NCBI GenBank assembly: GCA_002716065.1 | Contig: PAZE01000053.1 | Span: 1 to 44,240, forward strand | Source: Crocinitomicaceae bacterium | Lineage (GTDB): Bacteria; Bacteroidota; Bacteroidia; Flavobacteriales_D; Parvicellaceae | Direction of reading: 5' to 3' | Length of the DNA: 44,240 bases | Shown here: one piece after another, positions 11,211 through 20,000 of the stretch | Numbering within the stretch: the stretch's first letter is position 1 | How the letters are laid out: each line of letters opens with the position of its first letter | Made by a program: the position numbers and the translations under genes | Notes under the pieces: model-generated | The model's input: only the letters and a program-made list of their open reading frames with translations | What the model was told of the DNA's origin: nothing | Database searches by the model: none

Positions 11211-12977
11211 ATGTCACTTAAAGGAGGTTCATTTTTAATTGAAAAAACAGATCCAAACTCAATATTTATTGCTGAAGAATGGAACGAAGAACAAGTAATG
11301 CTAAAAGAGATGGTACATGACTTTCTAGCCAATGAATTGCATAATTTACCAAGTGAACCCGATGCTTCAAAAGATCTTAAATTTATTAGCGATTTACTAG
11401 AAAAATCTGCTAAACTTGGCCTATGTGGATTAGCCATAAAAGAAGAATATGGTGGGTTAGATTTAGACTTTAACACAGGCTTACTTTTTAGCGAAGCAAT
11501 AGCACCAGGTTTTTCTTTTGCCACCACAATTGGCGCTCAAACTTCCATAGGATCTCTTCCCATAGTTTATTACGGAACTAAAGAGCAAAAAGAAAAATAC
11601 CTACCTAAAATTGCTACAGCTCAATACAAAGCATCCTATGCTCTAACAGAACCTGAATCTGGATCTGATGCCAATTCTGGCAAAACAAAAGCAATTTTTG
11701 GTGATGACGGCAACTACCTAATCACGGGTCAAAAGATGTGGATTACAAATGGTGGTTTTGCAGATATTTTTATTGTATTTGCTAAAATTGAAAATGATAA
11801 AAACCTTTCTGCTTTTATTGTTGAAAAAGAATTTGGTGGCATAACACTTGGTGAAGAAGAAAAAAAACTAGGAATCAAAGGATCTTCTACAGTACAAGTT
11901 TTCTTTAACGACTGTCCGGTTCCAAAAGAAAATTTATTAGGCAAAAGAGAAGAAGGATTTAAAATTGCGCTGAATATTCTTAACTCCGGAAGAATAAAAC
12001 TTGCTGCAAGCACAAATGGAGGATCTAAATTTGCACTTTCTAAAGGAATTCAATATGCTATTGAAAGAAAGCAGTTCAATAAAAGTATTGCAGAGTTCAC
12101 TGCTATGCAATACAAAATTGGAGAGATGGCAAGGCTTATTTTTTCTACTGAATCAGCACTTTACAGAACAGGTAAAAACATTGATTTAAAAGAAAAAGAG
12201 TTAATTGCAAAAGGCACTCCAGAAAATGAAACTAAAATAAAAGCACTCAGAGAATATGCTATAGAATGTGCGATTTTAAAAGTTTACTGTTCTGAAGCTT
12301 TAGATTATTGTGTTGACGAAACATTACAGATTTATGGTGGAATGGGATACAGTGTCGAAGCCGGAGTTGAAATGGGTTACAGAGACGCCAGAATTACCAG
12401 AATTTATGAGGGGACAAATGAAATAAACAGAATGTTAACATTTGCTGAACTCATGAAAAGAGCTTTTAAATCCAAAGAGCTTAATCTAATCAAAGCAGGA
12501 AAGAAAATTCCTCTAAAGCTATTAATAACACTACTACCGTTTACCAACCAATCAATTGGTGAGCGTATTGAATTATTCAAAGATTTGTTTTTAATTCTTT
12601 CAGGACACACAGGAAAGTTATTGGGGCTAAAACTTGCAGATGAACAAGAAATTGTAATGGATTTAGCAGATATTCTTTCTGAAATTTTCATTATCGAATC
12701 TCTTTATTTAAGAATTCAAAAATTAAATCAAAAATCTAACATTAACCCAACAGAATTATCTATCAAAAAAGATATTCTTGACTTACAACTTTACACTTGC
12801 ACCAACACAATAAGAGATAAATCCAATACTATTATAGATAGTTTAGCAAGCAGAAAAAACAAAGGATTTTTAAAACTATTTACCAGAAAGCTTACGCCAA
12901 ATCATAAAATAAATCCAACTCTAAAAAGAAGAACAATAGCTAAATATTTCATTGAAAAAGGAGAGTACTGCTGGTAG
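11211..12977 (+). CDS. Acyl-CoA dehydrogenase (long/very-long-chain type)
   Basis: FAD-dependent first step of fatty-acid beta-oxidation, forming trans-2-enoyl-CoA. The start was set at the ATG (MSLKGGSFLIEK) because an in-frame TTG 21 bases upstream lies inside the promoter. The 588-residue protein has the family blocks GLCGLAIKEEYGGLDLD, YALTEPESGSDA, ITGQKMWITNGGFADIF, ERKQFNKSIAEF and QIYGGMGYS, with the candidate catalytic base Glu400 in IYEGTNEINR. The roughly 160-residue C-terminal extension beyond the normal fold is typical of the very-long-chain type. It is transcribed alone, convergent with the MarR gene seven bases away, and shares two upstream elements with the thiolase operon. 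Confidence 0.94.
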   Translation: MSLKGGSFLIEKTDPNSIFIAEEWNEEQVMLKEMVHDFLANELHNLPSEPDASKDLKFISDLLEKSAKLGLCGLAIKEEYGGLDLDFNTGLLFSEAIAPGFSFATTIGAQTSIGSLPIVYYGTKEQKEKYLPKIATAQYKASYALTEPESGSDANSGKTKAIFGDDGNYLITGQKMWITNGGFADIFIVFAKIENDKNLSAFIVEKEFGGITLGEEEKKLGIKGSSTVQVFFNDCPVPKENLLGKREEGFKIALNILNSGRIKLAASTNGGSKFALSKGIQYAIERKQFNKSIAEFTAMQYKIGEMARLIFSTESALYRTGKNIDLKEKELIAKGTPENETKIKALREYAIECAILKVYCSEALDYCVDETLQIYGGMGYSVEAGVEMGYRDARITRIYEGTNEINRMLTFAELMKRAFKSKELNLIKAGKKIPLKLLITLLPFTNQSIGERIELFKDLFLILSGHTGKLLGLKLADEQEIVMDLADILSEIFIIESLYLRIQKLNQKSNINPTELSIKKDILDLQLYTCTNTIRDKSNTIIDSLASRKNKGFLKLFTRKLTPNHKINPTLKRRTIAKYFIEKGEYCW

Positions 12978-12984
12978 AAAATTT

Positions 12985-13437
12985 TCACTTATTTTCCCTA
13001 AAATCACTAACAATGGAAGGAATTTGATTCATCACTTCAAAGAAAACTTTTATTTTATCTTCAGAAATTCTTTGTTGAATTAGTTTTTCAAAATCAAATA
13101 GACGCTTGAATGCTATTTCCCTTAATTGCATACCATATTCAGAAAGGCATATATACACTTTTCGTTTATCATCAGGATCTTTTCTTTTGTAAATGGCGCC
13201 CTTAGCTTCCAATGATTTAAGAATTCTTGAAAGACTGTTGGGCTCCATACCCATTCTTGGAGCAATTTTTGTTACTGGAGTACCGTATCGTTCATTTATT
13301 GTTAGTAAAACAAATGCCATTGACATAGTCCCTCCAATTGTTACGGCCATCTCATTGTACATCTTAGAAATTTCAAGCCAAGAAACTCTAATTTTATTAA
13401 CAATAATACCTTGTGCTATTTCTTCATACTTGTCCAA
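12985..13437 (-). CDS. MarR-family transcriptional regulator
   Basis: A 150-residue winged helix-turn-helix protein. The region GGTMSMAFVLLTINERYGTPVTKIAPRMG is helix 1 to the recognition helix-turn-helix, followed by MEPNSLSRILKSLEAKGAIYKRKDPDDKRKVYICLSEYG, the recognition helix and the wing with the family's D-x-R-x-x-x-V/I pattern. The N- and C-terminal helices would dimerise. It lies between an acyl-CoA dehydrogenase gene and a thiolase-FadJ operon whose promoters carry the same TGCATGCA-centred motif, so it is probably their repressor, released by an acyl-CoA or fatty acid. The ligand is not shown by the sequence. Confidence 0.93.
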   Translation of the reverse strand: MDKYEEIAQGIIVNKIRVSWLEISKMYNEMAVTIGGTMSMAFVLLTINERYGTPVTKIAPRMGMEPNSLSRILKSLEAKGAIYKRKDPDDKRKVYICLSEYGMQLREIAFKRLFDFEKLIQQRISEDKIKVFFEVMNQIPSIVSDFRENK

Positions 13438-13496
13438 TAGAATACAAATATGATAAAATTAATTCACACTGCATTGTATTTTGAAATAAAACAAAA

Positions 13497-13513
13497 CAAA
13501 AATTAGATAAATA
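13497..13513 (+). promoter_or_regulatory. Upstream element shared with the acyl-CoA dehydrogenase promoter (copy 2)
   Basis: CAAAAATTAGATAAATA, identical at 16 of 17 positions to 11122-11138. It overlaps an 8-3-8 inverted repeat, ATAAATAA at 13507-13514 and TTATTTAT at 13518-13525. The repeat is not preserved at the first site, where only the left part is present, so the shared element rather than the inverted repeat seems to be what is kept. Confidence 0.4.
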
Positions 13514-13557
13514 ACATTTATTTATGAGATTATTGCTAATAATTTCTAAATAATTTT

Positions 13558-13569
13558 CAATGCATGCAT
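13558..13569 (+). promoter_or_regulatory. TGCATGCA-centred candidate MarR-family operator (copy 2)
   Basis: CAATGCATGCAT matches the first 12 bases of the perfect palindrome at 11153-11166. It lies just upstream of the thiolase -7 element (13578-13585), where a bound protein would block polymerase. The central TGCATGCA is itself palindromic; the outer right arm is lost (ATA instead of TTG). Confidence 0.55.
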
Positions 13570-13577
13570 ATATTATG

Positions 13578-13585
13578 TAGATTTG
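13578..13585 (+). promoter_or_regulatory. Bacteroidota-type -7 element of the thiolase/FadJ operon
   Basis: TAGATTTG matches TAnnTTTG exactly. No good TTG lies at the expected -33 distance; TTTTC at 13554-13558 is the best candidate, so activation or a weak promoter is possible. A transcript from about 13592 leaves a short leader to the ATG at 13607. The in-frame TTG at 13583 lies inside this element and cannot be the start. Confidence 0.65.
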
Positions 13586-13606
13586 AAGCAAAACATCACA
13601 AATTAT

Positions 13607-14890
13607 ATGGAAGACAAGATTGTACTTATTGAAGGATGCAGAACACCTTTTTTAAAATCAGGATCACAATACATGGACTTAATGTCATACGAACTTGGTC
13701 AGTTGGCCATTTCAGGCTTATTAGCCAAAACAGGTATAGAAAAATCTAAAATTGATAGTGTTGTTCTTGGAACTGTTATATCCAATATTAAAACAAGCAA
13801 TGTAGCCAGAGAAGCTTCTTTAACCGCTGGAATACCCCACACTACTCCATGCCACACGGTAACGCAAGCATGTATTTCTGCAAACAGAGCAATCGTATCG
13901 GCAATTGGAGAAATAAGTACTGGTATTGCAGATGTTGTAATTGCTGGTGGTGTTGACAGCACATCTGATACACCAATTGGATTCAGACGAGCCATGAGAA
14001 AAAAATTATTTCAGGCACAAAAATTAAAAACCATAAAAGATCAACTTAAATTTATTAGTTCATTAAGACCAAAAGATTTTCTTCCTGAAAAACCATCAAT
14101 TTCAGAGTTTACAACTGGAAAAACAATGGGACAAGATTGTGACACCTTAGCATCCAAATACAATGTCTCAAGAAAAGAGCAAGATGAATTTGCAATCCTT
14201 TCTCATAACCTAGCCCAAAAGGCTTGGGATGAAGGTCACTTAGGAAAAGAAGTAGTCCCCGTTCAGGTTGGAAAAAAATTCAATTACATTCATAAAGACA
14301 ACGGCATTAGACCAGGTTCAAAATTGGAAAAACTTTCCAAGCTAAGACCTGCTTTTGACAAAAAAAACGGAACCCTAACAGCTGCCAACTCTTCTTTTTT
14401 AACAGACGGAGCAGCTGTAGTTTTATTAATGAAAGAATCAAAAGCTAAAGAACTTGGTTTACAACCAAAAGCAGAAATTATTGAATTTTGTTTTACAGGG
14501 CAAGAACTAAAAGAAGAATTGCTATTGGGGCCCGCCTTTGCAATGAGTAAAGTTTTAGATAAAGCAAAACTAGAACTTTCACAAATGGACGTAATTGAAA
14601 TTCATGAAGCTTTTGCTGGCCAAGTTTTAGCCAATATTAATTGTTTAGAATCAGATGATTTTGCCAAAAGAAAGCTTAATAAGTCTGAAAAAACAGGTAT
14701 AGTTGATAGGGAGAAATTAAATTGCTGGGGGGGATCTCTTGCAATTGGGCATCCTTTTGGAGCTACAGGAGCAAGATTATTTAACACAACTGCCAACAGA
14801 CTTATTCATGAAGGTGGTAATTATGGGATTCTATCAGCATGTGCTGCAGGAGCTCATGGACATGCAATGATTATAAAAAAATACAATTAA
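13607..14890 (+). CDS. fadI: Acetyl-CoA C-acyltransferase (3-ketoacyl-CoA thiolase, FadI type)
   Basis: Thiolytic cleavage of 3-ketoacyl-CoA, last step of beta-oxidation. The start at MEDKIVLIEGCRTPF is set by the -7 element that covers the upstream TTG. The 427-residue protein has the nucleophile Cys89 in VTQACISANRA, the HEAFAGQ motif, His382 in AIGHPFGATGAR and the second catalytic Cys412 in SACAAGAHGHAMI. The insert between about residues 135 and 170 (FQAQKLKTIKDQLKFISSLR) resembles the FadI rather than FadA branch. The FadJ-type gene follows nine bases later, making the usual two-subunit trifunctional operon. Confidence 0.93.
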   Translation: MEDKIVLIEGCRTPFLKSGSQYMDLMSYELGQLAISGLLAKTGIEKSKIDSVVLGTVISNIKTSNVAREASLTAGIPHTTPCHTVTQACISANRAIVSAIGEISTGIADVVIAGGVDSTSDTPIGFRRAMRKKLFQAQKLKTIKDQLKFISSLRPKDFLPEKPSISEFTTGKTMGQDCDTLASKYNVSRKEQDEFAILSHNLAQKAWDEGHLGKEVVPVQVGKKFNYIHKDNGIRPGSKLEKLSKLRPAFDKKNGTLTAANSSFLTDGAAVVLLMKESKAKELGLQPKAEIIEFCFTGQELKEELLLGPAFAMSKVLDKAKLELSQMDVIEIHEAFAGQVLANINCLESDDFAKRKLNKSEKTGIVDREKLNCWGGSLAIGHPFGATGARLFNTTANRLIHEGGNYGILSACAAGAHGHAMIIKKYN

Positions 14891-14899
14891 AAAAGAAAA

Positions 14900-17023
14900 A
14901 TGGAAAACGACTTTTTTAGAATAGTAAAAGAAAATGGGATTGCAACAATATGGCTTGATTTCAAAAAAGAGAAAATGAATATTGTATCCCCATTATTAGT
15001 GGATGAATTTGAAAACATATTTGATACCATTAATAACGACAATTCGATTAATGGAGCAGTTCTTATAAGCGCTAAACCAGATTTTATTGCTGGTGCAGAC
15101 ATAAAAGCATTCAACGCAGAAAAAGTAGGTGATTTTCAACCTATTAGTAAAAAAGGTCATGATTTACTTTTTATGATAGAAAAAAGTAAAAAACCTATTG
15201 TTTCTGCAATTAGTGGAACTTGCTATGGTCTTGGAGTTGAAATGTCACTAGCCTGTCATGGAAGAATTTGCTCTGACGACCCTAAAACAAAACTCGCTCT
15301 TCCGGAAGTTAAATTAGGGCTTCTTCCTGGTGGAGGTGGCACCCAAAGATTACCCAAACTAGTTGGTGTTCAAAATGCCTTGGATATGATGTTAACAGGG
15401 AAAAACATATTCCCCAAAAAAGCAAAGAAAATTGGGCTTGTTGATGATGTAGTAAACAAAAATAAATTACATGCAGCTGCAACTAAACTTGTAAAAAAAC
15501 TAATCAATAACCAATACAATAGAAAAATAAAAAAAAGTACACTTAATAAATTTCTTGACAACACCTCTATTGGTAGATCGGTTGTTTTTAAAGCTGCTAA
15601 GAAAAAAGTAAACAAACTAACTCAAGGAAACTACCCTGCCCCTGTTGAAATAATCAATTGCGTTGAGATAGGTATAAAAAAAGGTTCCATTGAAGGCTAT
15701 AAAGCAGAAGTAATAAAATTTGAAGAACTAATGCTTTCTGATGTATCAAAAGCACTAAGAGGAATTTTCTTTAATATGACAGATAAAAAGAAAAATCCTT
15801 ACAAAGAACAACCCATTAAAATTGATCGAATTGGTGTCTTAGGTGCAGGATTCATGGGTGCAGGTATTGCTGATATATCCATCAACAACAAAATTGATGT
15901 TATCCTAAAAGACCTAGACGAAAAAATAATTTCCAATGCAAAAACTACAATTTGGAAAACATTAAACAGAAAAGTAAAAAGAAAACAAATTCCCATTGTA
16001 GATGCAAAAAGCACCATACAAAGAACAATTGGACAAACCAATTACAGTGGATTTAACAAATTACCAATTGTCATTGAAGCTATTGTAGAAAATATGGAAG
16101 TTAAGAAAAAGGTTATTCAAGAACTTGAAGACAACTGCAAAGAAGATTTCATTTTTGCTTCAAATACATCCTCTCTTCCTCTAACTGAGATGGCTAAAGC
16201 AGCAAAACACCCAGAAAATGTTGTTGGAATGCATTATTTCTCCCCTGTTCCAAAAATGCCTCTTTTGGAAATTATTAAAACCAATCAAACTTCAGAAAAA
16301 ACACTTTCAACTTGCTATGAATTAGGAGTTCGTCAGGGTAAAACGTGTATTGTAGTTAACGACTCTCCAGGTTTTTATGTAAACAGAATACTTGCCCCAT
16401 ATTTAAATGAAGTTCTATTAATGATTGAAGAGGGAGCGAAAATTACCACTATTGATAAATCTATAAAAAAGCTAGGAATGCCCGTAGGCCCTGTAGCACT
16501 CATGGATGAAGTTGGGATTGATATAGGAGCACATGTAATGGGAGGAGAAATGCTAGATTTAGTTGCTCAAAGAGAAGGAGTAAAGGTAAGTAAAGCACTC
16601 CCAAAAATGTTTCAGGCAGGATATTTAGGCAAAAAAAATAAAAAAGGATTTTACAATTACGACAATAAAAAAGGTAAAAAAACTGGGGAGAACCCAAAAG
16701 CATACACCTTTTTTGGATCACCAAAACCAATTGATTTTTCCAGTGAACTTATAAATGAAAGAGCAATACTACTTCTTTTAAACGAAGCTGTTATGTGTCT
16801 TGAAGAAGGAATAATTGAAAATGCTAAAGATGGTGATATAGGAGGAGTTTTCGGAATTGGCTTTTTACCTTGGTCGGGAGGACCATTTAGCTACATGAAT
16901 CAATATGGCATTGATAATATTGTAGAAAGAATGGAGAAACAAATGGCCAATTATGGTCCAAAATTTTCACCTAGACCATTACTTACCAAAATGAAAGAAA
17001 AAGAGAGCTTATTCAAAGTTTAA
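14900..17023 (+). CDS. fadJ: Multifunctional enoyl-CoA hydratase / 3-hydroxyacyl-CoA dehydrogenase (FadJ type)
   Basis: Catalyses hydration of trans-2-enoyl-CoA and NAD-dependent oxidation of the 3-hydroxyacyl-CoA. The N-terminal crotonase domain spans about residues 1-190, with the oxyanion-hole block ISAKPDFIAGADIKAF, then GLGVEMSLACHGRI and LPEVKLGLLPGGGGTQRL. The dehydrogenase domain begins near residue 308 with the NAD motif IGVLGAGFMGAGIA, then SNTSSLPLTEMA and the His of GMHYFSPVPKMPLLEII. Two C-terminal dehydrogenase domains follow (NDSPGFYVNRILAPY and FLPWSGGPFSY). The length of 707 residues is normal for the FadJ branch. It pairs with the thiolase upstream in a soluble beta-oxidation complex. 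Confidence 0.95.
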   Translation: MENDFFRIVKENGIATIWLDFKKEKMNIVSPLLVDEFENIFDTINNDNSINGAVLISAKPDFIAGADIKAFNAEKVGDFQPISKKGHDLLFMIEKSKKPIVSAISGTCYGLGVEMSLACHGRICSDDPKTKLALPEVKLGLLPGGGGTQRLPKLVGVQNALDMMLTGKNIFPKKAKKIGLVDDVVNKNKLHAAATKLVKKLINNQYNRKIKKSTLNKFLDNTSIGRSVVFKAAKKKVNKLTQGNYPAPVEIINCVEIGIKKGSIEGYKAEVIKFEELMLSDVSKALRGIFFNMTDKKKNPYKEQPIKIDRIGVLGAGFMGAGIADISINNKIDVILKDLDEKIISNAKTTIWKTLNRKVKRKQIPIVDAKSTIQRTIGQTNYSGFNKLPIVIEAIVENMEVKKKVIQELEDNCKEDFIFASNTSSLPLTEMAKAAKHPENVVGMHYFSPVPKMPLLEIIKTNQTSEKTLSTCYELGVRQGKTCIVVNDSPGFYVNRILAPYLNEVLLMIEEGAKITTIDKSIKKLGMPVGPVALMDEVGIDIGAHVMGGEMLDLVAQREGVKVSKALPKMFQAGYLGKKNKKGFYNYDNKKGKKTGENPKAYTFFGSPKPIDFSSELINERAILLLLNEAVMCLEEGIIENAKDGDIGGVFGIGFLPWSGGPFSYMNQYGIDNIVERMEKQMANYGPKFSPRPLLTKMKEKESLFKV

Positions 17024-17091
17024 TTCATCTGTTTAAATTTTTATCTTTATAGCAACAACTAAAACTATTTTAGTGTCGTCTATATGATGCA

Positions 17092-20000
17092 ATGAAAAGA
17101 AATATTCTATTTCTAATATTTTCGATTTTATCATTGGTTGTTTTTTCTCAAAACATCAATTACCAGCTGCGTATTTCTGAACTTATGGCCACTGCAGATA
17201 ACAATGATGGAGGTGGATTTGGTGGAGCTCAAGACCCAACATGGTTTATATGGATAATGGATGACGGTACCAATGCATCTGCTGTTTCTTCTTGGCAAGC
17301 CACTGGCTGTATAAGCACTACCAACACCTATAATGTATGGTGGACTGGAAACCCATCAAATGGTCCAAATATCCCTTACAACTGGCTTACCATAAACAAC
17401 TCCAATGCTACATCAATTCTAACTGAAATGGAAGGGTTTGAAGATGATTGTGGTCAGCGATGTACTTATGAAACCAGCTGCGGTACTTTTGGTCTTTTTG
17501 ATGATGACAACAGAGATAGCAGAGCATCTTCTGGTAATATAAATATTCTGGCTGATCCTCCTTGTAGTTGGAATCAATATACCATTCAAAATGGTGATTA
17601 TTTTGCTAGAATAGAAATCTACTGGGAATACGTTTCAATAGATCCTGGAAGTATCACTGGCGACCAAAGCATATGCCCAAGCAATGGTGATCCTCAAATT
17701 TTAAACTCTGTTAACCCAGGCTCTCCAGCAACACTATCTTGGGCCACATATCAGTGGCAAGAATCCATTGGATGTACAGGTTCTTTCGTAGATATTTTTG
17801 GAGCTACAGCTGCTGATTATGACCCACCTGCAGGAGTAACACAAAACACGTGCTACAGGAGAGTTGTAACTACTAATTGCTCTTCGCTTGCTTCAAACGA
17901 AATCACTGTTTCGCTAAACACACTATCTACTAATCCTTCTTCAATAATTCCAAATCCCACTTCAATTTGTGGGTCGGGACAGCTAGATTTAAGTGTTAAT
18001 GGAGGTTCTTTAGGAACTGGTGCTCAATGGGTATGGTATAATGGAGACCCAAATGCTGGAGGAACAATAATTGGAACTGGCAATCCATTATCTTCTATAA
18101 ATATTTCTTCCACTACAGATTTCTATGTACGTGCAGAAGGAAATTGTGATTCTTCTAGTACAATTAACCAACTAGTAATTGTAGAAACTCCATCGACCGC
18201 CCCAAGTTCATTAACATCTAGTCAGACAACTATTTGTGAAGGAGATGCTATTGACTTAACTGCCAATGGGGCTTCGCTTGGAACCAATGCACTGTATGCT
18301 TGGTACGACTCTAATCCAACCACAAATCCATCTACACCTATTTTTACAAGCACCACCAACATCTTTTCAGGATTAACCCCAACTAGCTCTTCTACATATT
18401 ACGTAAGATTAGAAGGATGTGATACTACTGCTGCTGTATCGGTTGCAATAACTGTTGAAACATTATCTCAAGAAGCAACAACAATAACTGCTACAAATAA
18501 TACGGTTTGTTCTGGATCTCCCACAACTTTAACTCTTAGTGGTGGAATACTTGGTTCGGGAGCAATTTGGACATGGTATGAAGGAGGATGTGGAGCTGGA
18601 ACTGCTATTGGAAACGGAACTCAAATTACCGTAAACCCAATAACCCAAACTACTTATTTCGCCAGAGCTGAGGGCACCTGTAACACAACCAATTGCATTA
18701 GCATTACCATTAACACTCAAGATTTATCTTCTGCACCAACTGCAATAATACCATCTTTAAACACCATCTGCCCGGGGGACATTTCCCTGCTAAGTGTTTC
18801 TGGTGGATCTCTTGGTGCCAACGCAACCTGGCAATGGTACGCCAACTCCTGTGGAACTAATTCAATTGGTAGTGGAAGTACAATAACAGTAAGCCCATCT
18901 ACATCAACAACATATTATGTAAGAGCTGAAGGAACCTGTAACACTACCGCATGCGCAGATATCACAATAACCGTTAATGACTTATCAACAGACCCAACAA
19001 CAATCACACCATCAGCTTCAACAGTTTGTTCAGGATCAAGTGTAAACCTTTCTGTTTCGGGTGGAATACTAGGAACTAATGCAACATACGAATGGTATAC
19101 TGGGTCCTGTGGTGGAAACTACGTTGGCTCCGGAAACCCTATTTCAGTTTCACCTACAACTTCCACCAATTACTTTGTTCGTGCTGAAGGCTCTTGTAAC
19201 ACTACTAATTGTGTAAATCAAACAATTACAGTTGATCCAGTCAGCACTACTCCACTTTTAATCAACGCTTCAAGTAATACCATATGCCCAGGATCTTCCT
19301 CAACCTTAGCAGTTTCTGGTGGATTTTTAGCTCCAAATGACACCTATTTTTGGTATGAAAATTCTTGTGGTGCAACTAATGCTATTGGAAGCGGAAACCA
19401 AATAACAGTTTCTCCATTAGCTAATACTACCTATTATGTAAGAGCAGAAGGACCTTGTGGGAATACTACCTGTATAGATATAACAATAAGCCTAAGTACC
19501 ACCTCTGTGGCTCCAACAGCTATTGTTGCCTCAAACACTTCAATATGTGCTGGTCAAAGCTCCGTTCTTAGTGTCAGTGGAGGAAGCTTGGGATCTGGAG
19601 CAACCTGGCAATGGTACTCTAACACTTGTGGAGGAACAGGGCTAGGATCAGGAAATTCTATTAGTGTTTCACCAACTACCACCACCACTTATTACGTTCG
19701 AGCTGAAGGAACTTGTGGAAATACTACTTGTGAATCCATTACAATTACTGTTGGAGCTGGAGTTTCACCTCCAACATCAGCACAATGTACTAACAACAAT
19801 ATATGCCCAGGAGAAACCACCGACATAAGTGTTATTGGACCTACCTTACCTGCAGGATATACTTACGTTTGGTATACTGGGGCCTGTGGTGCCGTTCCTT
19901 TTGGCGTTGGAACTAACCTTCAAGTATCTCCTACCACAACCACAACCTATTACGTAAATGCAGTTGGAACTTGTGGCGCTACTTCATGTGAACAAGTTAC

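Noticed and set aside
13193-13453. 86-codon + strand frame opposite the MarR gene
   Set aside because: It is an antisense shadow of a well-supported winged-helix gene and has no promoter or recognisable sequence.
13583-13606. Longer start (TTG) for the thiolase
   Set aside because: It falls within TAGATTTG at 13578-13585, which must be promoter, so translation starts at the ATG at 13607.
17042-17049. TATCTTTA as promoter of the type B T9SS protein gene
   Set aside because: It is one base off the -7 consensus and the only -33 candidate is weak, so it was not listed as a feature.
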